A stretch of 64,000 nucleotides of DNA from Kuschelorhynchus macadamiae (taxonomy: Eukaryota > Arthropoda > Insecta > Coleoptera > Curculionidae): assembly GCA_030620095.1 (NCBI GenBank), contig JAUTXW010000945.1, positions 62,001 to 126,000 of the forward strand. The letters run 5' to 3'. Under the pieces are notes generated by a model. The model made no database searches and had not been told where the DNA came from. It saw only the letters and a list, made by a program, of their open reading frames with translations. Made by a program: the position numbers and the translations under genes. Below are positions 38,801 to 62,282 of the stretch, one piece after another (the stretch's first letter is position 1; each line of letters opens with the position of its first letter).

Positions 38801-38999
38801 TGTGAGCGATCTAGGTCACTCGGCGACCGGCTTGCTTTAGCACAGCGTTGTCCATATCTCTTCTGTGTGCGTTTAATTACCTATATTAATCTTTTTTTAT
38901 TCAAAATTGAAACTTTTTTGTTACAATAAAATGCAGCCTTCAATATATAAGTTATTTTAATTTTAAACTTATGTTTAGGGATGTTGGTTCAAATTTTAA

Positions 39000-41600
39000 C
39001 CAAGTTTTTTTGTCGAGTGCATTTCAAAAAGTTCGCATCGTATTTGAAAAAATATGATTTATTTTTAAGGTCCCAAAAAAATATTCTTGTAAAAAGTTTT
39101 AGCATGACAAATAGTTGTATAACTTTAGAAAATGTACATTTTTTATATAAGGTGTCCCAGTAGGGTGTTCTCGGTTTTGGTGATAGTGATTAAAGATAGA
39201 GAAAAAGTTTAAATGTAAATCTCTAGGATGACTTATATACTTACTTAAATAGTTTTTCATATATAAACACCCTATATTTTATTACATTTTTGAATTTCAT
39301 CTAAAATTCTACGTTTACTTCATATTTTGTCCATACGCCTAAGTTTAATTGTTTTCGAGATATTGGCATTTAAAACCTGGAATTTTCAATTTTGAACAGC
39401 TGTAGAGTCTAAACGGTTTGCATTTTCCTTTTTTTAGTTAACTTTTTAATCGTCTACCATAAATTTCTTTTCTATTTCTAACCGGTACCAATATATCAAC
39501 CAAGAACACACTTAAGTATATATATAAGTATTTTTTATATTTTATTAACTATAGGTATATTTGCAGTAAACACAATTATTTAACTGAGCAAACATCTTTT
39601 GTTAAAAATAGGAAATAAATCAGCACACAATTTTTGCTTCAACGGTAACAAATTAAAAATTCAGTTAATAATATTTTTCATTTATTTATACAGCTTTTCG
39701 TGAGGGTCCACTTCAGAATGGCTTCTTTTAACCTTTTTTTTCCTTCGCGAGTTCAATCAAATATTTCATTCTTATAAATAACCTTTGTCTTAAGAACACT
39801 CTTGCTGCATCTAGGTTTATGTTGTTGTGTCTATTTGTAATTATTTTCAATAGTTTTTCGGTTATTTTGGTTCCCTTCCTTATTAATATTAATTATTAAT
39901 TGATTAACATTAAAATGTTTTAAAACATTCACTTGAGAAAGTAAAAAAATACTCCGAAGAACACAACTGACAACTATTGCAAGGAAAACGTCAAGCTGAA
40001 TAAGGAATAAACTGGCCGCCTTTTTCGATCGGGTCGCCAATCGACCTAACGACCTCCGCCTCACCCGCGCGTCTTCCTCGCCCGATAGCTGCTCATCGAG
40101 GTAACCTAATAGAGTTAATGGGCCTTCGTGAATAGGTAGATGGCGGAGACTCCCTCTCTTACGGATGCTGGAAATATATATTTTCTGCAGGTTGCCAAAT
40201 CTTATAAACACGCAGTGGTTCGTGATCACCACATTTCCTTCCTCTGGCTTCTAGGCTTGTTTTCTTAAATCTGACGTAACACGATCCTGTTTCTGCGCAG
40301 TTGTGATTTTAGATAGAATTTTCAAGGAAATTTCGAAATCTAAACAATTTTTATATTTAGGCCTTCCTGTGGCTAACTTCATGATCTATATGTAATGTCT
40401 ACCATATTTCATTGTACTAAATAAACTTGGTAAGTAAAGCACACACTTAATTACTAGAACACCACACTAGGTATATTTATTTCCCTTACTTTTTATGATA
40501 AGTACGGTTTTTTTATAACAATGACTGCAGTATAAAAACGGTAAAGTCTATAATGCCAAATAATTTTATGTAGCAAAACAAGCTGAAATTTATGTAAGTT
40601 ATGCATCCCTGGTAAGTACTGTCACGACTAACAGTGATTTACTAAAATCTGGGTAAAATTTGCATTATAAATACACATGGAGTGTACATAATGAATATAG
40701 GAAACAAAATAAATTCAGGTAAATGACACAGGACATTTTAGAAGAACTCCAAATTTAAGATTTGAGAACCATCTATTCTGTCAAAGTTTTCATATTTATT
40801 ATGTAGCTATGCAATAATAAAGACAATCTATTGTAATAGTATGTAAAGTTAATTTGTTTCTTTATAGGTACACGCGGGATATTTTTCGGGATTTCAAACA
40901 AAATATCTTTCGACACAGCTGCAAAAAGGCTTATAATTGCATAACAAACAACTTGTAAAGAATAATAATGTTTCACCATTATTTGCATTTCATTTCAAAG
41001 ATGCTGAATGTTACGCTACTGAAAGGGTGACGCTCTAATATTAACCTAACCTACCTGTGAAATGACAATTCCGAGTTAAAAGTATCTAGTTTTCCACAAA
41101 ATTGACACTTGCGAACCATTTTAAGGGCCTTCAAGAAGTTAGATCACCAAAAAAATACATAACACACTAAATATCCACAAAAAGTACAACAAACTAACGA
41201 CTTAATCAACACTGTCGGGATGAAAGACGCTAAGGGCCCGTCAAGAAGGCAGCGCCCATAACGTCCTGAATATGCACAGTGATATCTTTTTTTTGTCGTT
41301 TCTGAGATCTTATTTTAAACTTGGATAGAAATATTGGTGGTGCAGGTGATGTGACTAGCAGTTCTATTAAAACATTATTTTGTGATCTTTTTAAAACGTC
41401 ATTTTTTTCTTTAAAATTATAAAGTATTGGCAAACCATCAGGCTTGAAATCAAACTATAGAAGATTTTTCAATAAGACTGACAAATTTAGAGATACTTTT
41501 TTATCCAAAGATAAAATTTGCAACAAAAACGCTAAAAATAAGAGAGGGGAGTCTTGCCGTTTGTCGTTTTTGCATAAACAGAATGAAACCGATTAAAATT
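39000..41600. other. Non-coding interval; small unidentified GC-richer patch
   Basis: 39131-39300 resembles mariner-type subterminal sequence (AAACACCCTATATTTTATTA, compare 28740). 39990-40200 is GC-richer and holds a minus-strand ORF (40232-39831; LPIHEGPLTLLGYLDEQLSG) that I do not recognise. It could be a solo LTR or unknown TE. Nothing else is supported. Confidence 0.4.
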
Positions 41601-41633
41601 ATATTTCTCCTTTGGAAAACATTTAATTACACA

Positions 41634-55260
<13,627 letters not shown>

Positions 55261-55724
55261 CTGTAAAAAATCACTATTTTCAGAACTCAATACTGGTTGG
55301 TGTCATACAGAACAATTAACTGAAATTCATTACATGGCTTAAAAACTATTGATAATTGAAAAACGGTTTTACCCGTCAAATTGATTTGTTCGATTGACGT
55401 CATATTTATACCTTTTTATGTAACACTCTGTATAATAAACTTTTTTTGAGTTTAGTTAAATATTTCAAATTTGGTTAATTAATGCCATCTATCGGCTAAA
55501 GGGTTAAACTAGGTATTTAGATTGAAGTAAAATCTAGAATATCAGACACAATAGTCAGTCAGTGTTCTTTATCAGACAATCTTTTAGAAAAAAACTTGTT
55601 TTTCAATTTTAATCATATATTACATAAAAATGGACACAAAGTTGAAAATAACAAATATACAAGGTGCTTCAAAAAATAGTGATATATCAAAGTTACATTT
55701 TTTAAAATAGAATATCCAAATTTT

Positions 55725-56225
55725 ATTGCATATTTAAATCATCCATGAATAGTTTAAATCATATTGTTTTTTTATTTCCATTCTAGTCTTATAATGCTCT
55801 ATACTGGCAATCTTCCTACACCCATCGAAATTTATTTTGTGGCTGGTTTCCTGATGTTGTAGGAATAGGGCCAGGGTTGTTTGTGTCGGATGCTGAGTTA
55901 ATGCTCTTCTACTCTTGCTGATATTCGCCTGTTAGTTTCCCCCACGTACAGTTTTTCACAATCCTGGCACGGAATGCCATATACTCCGTGATTTTCCAAT
56001 TTGATTTTGTCTTCTGGGTTTCCAATTAGTTTATCTATGGTTGTTTGTAGCTTGTGTAATGTTTATATGTTGTAACGACCAACGGTCCCACAGATATATC
56101 CTTTGGTCCCGGATGGGGGTGTATAAGGAAGCATTGCAGTCATTAACACTTCAGTCTCAATTTGGAAGCAAGAACGAAAGCTTCGAAAATGCCAAATGAT
56201 ATTTTGGCGAAACGTCAGCCAAAAG
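55725..56225 (-). pseudogene. Penelope-like element fragment (GIY-YIG end) with inverted terminal piece
   Basis: Reading leftward from ~56075: KLQTTIDKLIGNPEDKIKLE, then HGVYGIPCQDCEKLYVGETN (GIY-YIG with CxxC), RRISARVEEH, INFDGCRKIASIEHYKTRM and a stop near 55725. Broken by frame changes. Directly 5' of it, 56080-56225 holds terminal-repeat sequence in plus orientation. It is similar to 44600-44700 and has a hairpin-GAAACGTC module at 56176-56222. Same family as the relic at 42.5-44.5 kb. Confidence 0.75.
56176..56222 (+). ncRNA. Hammerhead-like motif in PLE terminal repeat
   Basis: AGCT-TCGAAAAT, then hairpin GCCAAA...TTTGGC, then GAAACGTC-AGC. The layout matches stem I / CUGANGA-like strand / stem II / GAAA / short stem III / cleavage site of hammerhead ribozymes. 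The core is degenerate (A where G8 is expected), so activity is doubtful. Confidence 0.45.
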
Positions 56226-56283
56226 TGTCCTTTTCAGAAGGACAGTAGTGAAAGGATGTACACACATGAAGGACTAAGAATCA

Positions 56284-56366
<83 letters not shown>
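56284..56366. repeat. (CA)n then (TA)n microsatellite left of PLE
   Basis: CA repeats at 56284-56297 pass into about 70 bp of TA. Confidence 0.95.
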
Positions 56367-56370
<4 letters not shown>

Positions 56371-56474
56371 AAACGAATAGTTCTTGAACCACAAATGTAT
56401 GTTTGTAGGAATTCTCTCGGGTATTTGGTTCTATGTAATATAGAGAAACACTATACTAGTTTCATAATTGTTTT

Positions 56475-56519
56475 AATTACTGACGTTTCTGCCACTTCGG
56501 CCTTTTTCAATGTATCTTG
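56475..56519 (-). ncRNA. Hammerhead-like motif, left PLE arm
   Basis: In reverse complement: TACA-TTGAAAAA, hairpin GGCCGAAGTGGCA (one mismatch versus the right arm), GAAACGTC-AGTAATT. Confidence 0.45.
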
Positions 56520-56800
56520 TAAACTAAAAGTAGGAAAAAAATTTTTTTCTTATACATCTGTCGATTAATGTTTAAAAAATAAAATGGCTTACCTAAAACA
56601 GAAACATAGAAGTTTTACAACACAAAAGACATACTGTAATTTGGACAACACAAATTGTTAAAACTTAACACTTAGCATCATGTTTATTTACATTTTGAAT
56701 GAGGATTCGTAACCCCACTTCCTAAAGATGATATTTTTAAAAATTTAGGGAGAAAGATGATTTATTCATTTATTAACAGTTCAATATAAAACCTTATCAG

Positions 56801-56875
56801 ACCAGAAGTGGTCTAGTGGCCTAAGGCTCCACTACGCAGTCACACGCACCCGGGTTCAAATCCCAGGAGAGTATC
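56801..56875 (+). ncRNA. tRNA-like module in left PLE arm
   Basis: TGGTCTAGTGGCCTAAGG fits a pol III A box and GGGTTCAAATCCC is a canonical B box / T-loop. The spacing is tRNA-like, but the acceptor stem does not pair convincingly by eye, so a functional tRNA is unlikely. Confidence 0.55.
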
Positions 56876-57003
56876 TTATTTTTTATTTATTCATTAACAT
56901 TTTTACAACGGAACAATCTATTAATTTTATTTTTAAGTTAATTGTTTTATAGTCTATTTTATAATAACATATACAACAAAATTATACAGCACATTTTTTT
57001 TTT

Positions 57004-58354
57004 TTGGGACTAAAGAATATTGGTATATATTTTACTTTAAAATTAATTAAAAATTTAATAATTCCACCAAACTACATTATCGTATCATTGGATGTAGTTT
57101 CAATGTACACAAACATTCCAACAGACTTGGCCATAAATATAATCGAAAAAAAATGGAATGAACTAAAAAACTATACAGATATCCCCCTAAATGATTTTAT
57201 AGAAGGTGTAACTCTAGTTTTAAATTCCACATATTTTAGTTTTAACAATAATTTTTACAAACAAATAAATGGCTGTGCTATGGGTTCATCAATTTCGAGT
57301 GTCATTGCTCAATTAGTTTTGGAAGACTTAGAAAACACCATCCTACCAAATATTGACTTCGAAATTCCATTTTTTTACAGATACGTAAACGATTGCCTCA
57401 CTACCATACCTAAAGACCATGAATCGTTAATTCTTGAGAGATTCCATAGTTACCATGAAAAACTAAAATTTACTATCGAGGTTGAGGAGAGTGGTGCAAT
57501 TAATTTCCTTGACATGACAATATACCACCAACAACAAACTTTAAAAACCGAATGGTATACAAAAAGTACATGGTCGGGAAGGTATATGAACTACTTCTCT
57601 AATCACCCCTTATCCCAAAAAAAAATCGGTCATAATAGGTTTGGCAGACAGGGCAATTAAACTGTCTGATGAACATTTCCGACAAAAACCAATAAAAAAA
57701 GCAAAAACCATTCTAGAACAAAATAGTTACCCATCTAAATTAATAAAAAAAAATTTTTCAACCCGTCTTAACATCTGTAGTGAAAAACCGGAAATTAACA
57801 TAAAACAAAACAAAGAAAAACCCACTTATATGTCCCTCCCTTACATCCAAAACCTATCAGAAAATATGAAAAAATATTTTAATAAACATAAAATCAGAGT
57901 ATGTCATAAAGCCCACAACTTAATACAAAAAAAATATAGCAAATTAAAATCTGAAACGCCCAAAAATAAAACAACGCATTGCATTTATCAAATACCATGT
58001 ACGGAATGTAATGGAGTCTACATTGGACAAACGAGTCAATATTTGGGAAATAGGTTAAATGGACATAAGTATGATAAAACCAATCAGACCGCTCTAACTA
58101 AACATATAAAGCAATTCAAACATAATTTTGATTACCCAAACACCAAAATCCTAAAAACCGAACCTCACAAACACAAAAGAGAAATTTTAGAAATGATATA
58201 TATCAAGAAAGAACCAAATTCAATTAACGACAAGACGGACATCCAAAAACTCAGTAAAATATATACCAATATTCTAGTAAAATATATACCAATATTCTTT
58301 AGTCCCAAAAAAAAAAAAATGTGCTGTATAATTTTGTTGTATATGTTATTATAA
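57004..58354 (+). pseudogene. Penelope-like RT and GIY-YIG endonuclease, partial, one frameshift
   Basis: The first frame (57004-57660) holds RT motif A SLDVVSMYTNIP, NGCAMGSSISSVIAQLVLED (motif B), FFYRYVNDCLTTIP (motif C, YVDD changed to YVND) and FLDMTIYHQ. A one-base shift in an A-run near 57620 leads to the second frame (57641-58354), with RAIKLSDEHFR, CHKAHNLIQKKYSK and the GIY-YIG domain CIYQIPCTECNGVYIGQTSQ. That domain keeps its CxxC, YIG, Arg and downstream Glu. The RT fingers/N-terminus (PKIHKP block) are absent, the normal length being ~800 aa. The C-terminus lies within the right inverted arm. Inactive RT, possibly intact endonuclease fold. Confidence 0.88.
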
Positions 58355-58436
58355 AATAGACTATAAAACAATTAACTTAAAAATAAAATTAATAGATTGT
58401 TCCGTTGTAAAAATGTTAATGAATAAATAAAAAATA

Positions 58437-58510
58437 AGGTACTCTCCTGGGATTTGAACCCGGGTGCGTGTGACTGCGTAGTGGAGCCTTAGACCACTTC
58501 TGGTCTGATA
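58437..58510 (-). ncRNA. tRNA-like module in right PLE arm (antisense to RT)
   Basis: Inverted copy of 56801-56875 with the same A and B boxes. It lies downstream of the PLE stop codon, opposite to the coding strand. Confidence 0.55.
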
Positions 58511-58788
58511 AGGTTTTATATTGAACTGTTAATAAATGAATAAATCATCTTTCTCCCTAAATTTTTAAAAATATCGTCTTTAGGAAGTGGGGTTACGAAT
58601 CCTCATTCAAAATGTAAATAAACATGATGCTAAAAGTGTTAAGTTTTAACAATTTGTGTTGTCCAAATTACAGTATGTCTTTTGTGTTGTAAAACTTCTA
58701 TGTTTCTGTTTTAGGTAAGCCATTTTATTTTTTAAACATTAATCGACAGATGTATAAGAAAAAAAATTTTTTCCTACTTTTAGTTTAC

Positions 58789-58832
58789 AAGATACTTTGA
58801 AAAAGGCCGAAGTGGCCGAAACGTCAGTAATT
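58789..58832 (+). ncRNA. Hammerhead-like motif, right PLE arm
   Basis: TACT-TTGAAAA, perfect stem GGCC(GAAGT)GGCC, GAAACGTC-AGTA. TACT pairs with AGTA as stem I. Confidence 0.5.
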
Positions 58833-58902
58833 AAAACAATTATGAAACTAGTATAGTGTTTCTCTATATTACATAGAACCAAATACCCGAGAGAATTCCT
58901 AC

Positions 58903-58912
<10 letters not shown>

Positions 58913-58947
<35 letters not shown>
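58913..58947. repeat. A-run and (TA)n between two PLEs
   Basis: The right PLE end CCTAC passes into an A-run and ~15 TA units. Confidence 0.9.
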
Positions 58948-58950
<3 letters not shown>

Positions 58951-59059
58951 TAGAAAGTTTCTTGAACCTTTTTTTATATATATATTTTTGAAAAAAAAAT
59001 TTCATACATGAAATAAAACAAAATGATTTCATATCCTTTTTTATTTCATGTTTTTTAAG

Positions 59060-59100
59060 TTCAAAAGTTTCGGCTATTTTTTAGCCTTTATCAATGATCT
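59060..59100 (-). ncRNA. Hammerhead-like motif, left arm of palindromic PLE
   Basis: In reverse complement: ATCA-TTGATAAA, stem GGCT(AAAAAAT)AGCC, GAAAC, then TGAAC. TCA and TGA can pair as stem I. Confidence 0.45.
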
Positions 59101-59340
59101 TGTGTACACTAAAAGATGAATAAAAATATGAACAAGTGAATCATGGACTAACATTATTTAAATTATGATATTATTAACTACAAAGAGGAAATATACAATT
59201 TTTTTTATTACTTACCTAAGGCAGAAATCATTTCACGTCAATTTACAAAATTTTGAGAAAAAAAATATAAAACGAAATACATTGCTTGACACAAACAGAC
59301 AACAAACATCATATCCTCCATGTAGGTTAAAATTAAAACA

Positions 59341-59410
59341 CCCTCGTGGTTTAATGGAAAGCGCCTCGGACCAGGCTCGAGGGCTCCCAGGTTCTATTCC
59401 CCCAGTCCTC
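59341..59410 (+). ncRNA. tRNA-like module in palindromic PLE
   Basis: TGGTTTAATGG (A-box-like) is followed by CTCGG-ACCAGGC-TCGAG, a 5-bp anticodon-like stem with a 7-nt loop, and then GGTTCTATTCC (B-box-like). A truncated inverted copy, joined directly to PLE coding sequence, is at 60752-60787. Confidence 0.5.
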
Positions 59411-59579
59411 ACTATTTTTTTACATACTTACGGTATATTATTGTAAATTTTACTTAGGTTTTGAAAATCTGCTTTTGAATTGACAGAATTTGAGTTCTTT
59501 TTTATAAAGATCATTTTTAAAACTTCCCTTTTTGTTGTTCTGTTTTTAATACGCGAGTTTGTAATTAAATTTATGATTA

Positions 59580-60012
59580 TTTTGGGCTTCGTGTTTTGTC
59601 GAAGCGGTTGGATTTTTCTTGTCGTACTTGTGGGCGTTTATTCTGTTTTCGAGATATTGACTTGACTGACCAATATATAAACCATTGCAATTTGTACAAG
59701 GGTTTTTATAAATTGTGTGTGATTTTTTATTTTTCGGGGTTTTTGCTTTAAGTTTACTAGTTAGTTTGAAGTAAATTGTTTGTTTTATGACATTATTTAT
59801 TGAAATGTTCTGCTTTTTTTTTCTGGGTAGCTGTTTCGCATTAAAATATTTTTAGCTTTTTTTTATAGCATTTTTTCGGTAGTTTTGATCGGATAATTGA
59901 ACAACTCTGTCAGCTAAACTGATTACTACTGATTTTTTTGGAACAAAGCATGCTGTGAGGTATAATTTAAATACCTACGTGACCAGGTTTATTTTCTATA
60001 CCACTCAGTTAT
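59580..60012 (-). pseudogene. Minus-strand PLE late-RT/GIY-YIG copy
   Basis: Reading leftward: LSDQNYRKNA, TNCNGLYIGQSSQYLENRIN and AHKYDKKNPT. It matches the plus-strand copy at 60130-60810 with scattered indels and stops. Confidence 0.7.
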
Positions 60013-60054
60013 ATTTGATCATGCTTTCACAACTATCATGAGACATTAAGGTTC

Positions 60055-60810
60055 ACTATTAAAGTTGAACAAAATAATCGAATAAGCTTTCTTGATATGA
60101 TCCTCCACCATAAAGATAAGATAATCAAACTGAGTGGTATACAAAACCAACCTGGTTAGGTAGATATTTAAATTATTTCTCACAGCATGATTTGTCCCAA
60201 AAAAAATCAGTAGTAATCGGTTTAGCTAACAGAGCTCTTCAATTATCCGATCAAAACTATCGAAAAAATGCTATAAAAAAGCGAAACATATTTTAATGCA
60301 AAATGGTTACCCAAAAAAAATTAATTAACTCAATTTTTCATTCTAGGATTATCAATATAATGAAATTATAACAACAAAACACATAACATGGCGGTACGAA
60401 ATAATGACCAAAACAAAAACACAAAAACAAAAAAACACTATTTGACTCTTCCCTATATCACGGGTTCGTCTGAGAATCTGCAATCCTTTTTTAAAAAGCA
60501 GAACATTTCAATCAGTCATAAAGCAAACAATTTACTTCAAACTAACTATAGTAAACTTAAAACAAAAACCCCGAAAAATAGAAAATCACACACAATTTAT
60601 GAAATCCCTTGTACAAATTGCAATGGTGTATATATTGGTCAATCAAGTCAATATCTCGAAAACAGAATAAACGGCCACAAGTACGACAAGAAAAATCAAA
60701 CCCCTTTGACAAAACACGAAGCCCAAAATAATCATAAATTTAATTACAAAGAAACTCGCGCTGTCCATGAAACCACGAGGGTATTGCAAAAATTTATATA
60801 TAACAACTAA
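60055..60810 (+). pseudogene. Plus-strand PLE late-RT/GIY-YIG copy
   Basis: FTIKVEQNNRISFLDMILHH (~60050) is followed by GRYLNYFSQHDLSQKK, then the open frame from 60388. That frame has HYLTLPYITGSSENLQSFF, KANNLLQTNYSKLK, YEIPCTNCNGVYIGQSSQYL and NGHKYDKKNQ. After AQNNHKFNYKETR it runs into antisense tRNA-like sequence and loses the conserved C-terminal helix. Confidence 0.8.
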
Positions 60811-61122
60811 TAAGTAATACTAATGTTCTGTCAAGTTCATCGAATTTTGATCCTAGACGAAATAAATCATTCTTCAAAATTAATTTTAACCTACATGGAG
60901 GATATGATGTTTGTTGTCTGTTTGTGTCTAAGCAATGTATTTCGTTTTATATTTTTTTACTCAAAATTTTGTAAATTGGCGTGAAATAATTTCTGCCTTA
61001 GGTAAGTAATAAAAAAAAATGCATATTTCCTCTTTGTAGTTAATAATATCATAATTCAAATAATGTTAGTCCATGATTCTTACTACTTGTTCACATTTTT
61101 ATTAATTTTTTAGTGTATACAA

Positions 61123-61165
61123 AATCACAGATAAAGGCTAAAAAATAGCCGAAACGTTTGAATAT
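61123..61165 (+). ncRNA. Hammerhead-like motif, right arm of palindromic PLE
   Basis: AATCA-CAGATAAA, stem GGCT(AAAAAAT)AGCC, GAAACGTT-TGAAT. ATCA and TGAAT provide a short stem I. Confidence 0.45.
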
Positions 61166-61340
61166 AAAAAAAATTACGAGAGAAAAAAAGGATATGAAAT
61201 AATTTTGTTTTATTCCTTGTATAAACCTCATCCCAAAAATGTCTTAACAAATTTGTCTTAAGCACCCTAAACTTGCTGATAACTGCTGATAAAATTAGAA
61301 AACCTTATTCTAGATACAAATAATAAGCGATCTTTTCAGT

Positions 61341-61341
61341 A

Positions 61342-61414
<73 letters not shown>
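61341..61414. repeat. (TA)n microsatellite at LINE 5' truncation point
   Basis: About 70 bp of TA ends exactly where the LINE sequence begins (AGGGCACTACG). Confidence 0.95.
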
Positions 61415-61416
<2 letters not shown>

Positions 61417-62080
61417 CACTACGTGTCAGAAATAATAACCAACCTACTCGGCATAAAATTGGAAATTGGAGATATCAGCAATGCTTGTTTTTTAGGCAAG
61501 CAGAAAACAAAAAGACCTGTTATTTTGAAATTGGTATCATATTTTAAAAAACAGGAGATCCTACAAAACAGTAAAAAACTAAAAAATACTGGTATAAGTA
61601 TAGCACAGGATTTGACCTTAGAGGAACAGAAGGAAAACAAAATATTAAAACAAGGACTAAAAAGAGCGCGCGCTAAAAATCTGAATGCGTATATAAAAAA
61701 ACCATACACTTTTTATTAACGGAGAGCCCTACACAGCTCACCAATTGGCTGAGGAAGAAGAGTCAGATATAGAAACAGAGACCAACAGAACGGAGAGCAA
61801 AACATCTCCAAATTCGCACGATTATATTTGCTCAGAAAAACATCCAATAAGAGCCAATAACAGCGCTCCAGCCACCCCAACTATAAGGCCTATTTCGGAA
61901 GGCGATATTGAGGAAGACCGAGGAGAAAAGGATTCACCTGTGCCTGAAAAAGTTGAAGACATACAAAAGAGAAGACTCAAAACAGCAAACCAACCTATCA
62001 ACAAAATAGGAAGAACCACTAGATTGAACAGCAACAAGACCCCAGGCCAATCCAGTGCATCAAAAACTATAAAAAAATAA
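61417..62080 (+). pseudogene. LINE ORF1 C-terminal part, one frameshift
   Basis: The first frame has LLGIKLEIGDISNACFLGK, RPVILKLVSYFKKQEILQNS and GISIAQDLTLEEQKENKILK, an ORF1 nucleic-acid-binding module seen in CR1/Jockey-type LINEs. A one-base shift in a T-run near 61710 moves the frame to FINGEPYTAHQLAEEEES and an acidic then basic tail ending at 62080. The 5' part is lost at the (TA)n junction. Confidence 0.65.
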
Positions 62081-62282
62081 CAGGTTGGTTAGACTATCTC
62101 CTGATTTTTTTGTTGTAGATATGTACATTTTTTTTTTTTTTTAATTTTGTTATGAAGATATAAGTGTTCTGTGTAGGTTAGTGGACAGTTGTAGCATTCA
62201 TTTTTTATCTTTGTTTTAACAGGATTTTTTGTTTGATAAGCCGAATTATTTTATATTTTACTTATTTTAATGAAAGGTTAGT

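Larger units (their letters stand above)
56403..58903 (+). mobile_element. Penelope-like element with ~630-bp inverted terminal repeats
   Basis: The left arm (56403-57034) and right arm (58278-58903) are inverted copies with few differences by eye, from GTAGGAATTCTCTCGG outward end to the TTTGGGACTAAAGAATATTG inner end. Between and partly within them lies an RT/GIY-YIG coding region, missing its N-terminal third. Both arms contain a tRNA-like module and a hammerhead-like module. (TA)n tracts abut both sides. Confidence 0.85.
59003..61226. mobile_element. Palindromic Penelope-like element: two head-to-head 3' halves
   Basis: The left arm 59003-60012 (minus) and right arm ~60130-61226 (plus) are inverted copies. 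Each has, from the centre outward, WYTK..W.GRY / LSQKKSVVI (late RT), SDQNYRKNAI, CxxC plus YIGQSSQYLENRIN (GIY-YIG), then terminal sequence with hammerhead-like hairpin. The ~118-bp centre encodes VEQNNRISFLDMILHH on the plus strand. The RT catalytic motifs are absent. Similar to but distinct from the neighbouring PLE. Confidence 0.8.

Noticed and set aside
39831..40232. 133-residue minus-strand ORF as a host gene
   Set aside because: No recognised domain, no splice context, and an abrupt change to low-complexity Asn/Ile sequence; kept only as an unidentified GC-richer patch.
56801..56875. Functional nuclear tRNA gene
   Set aside because: A and B boxes are good, but the acceptor stem does not pair and the sequence is part of a duplicated PLE arm.
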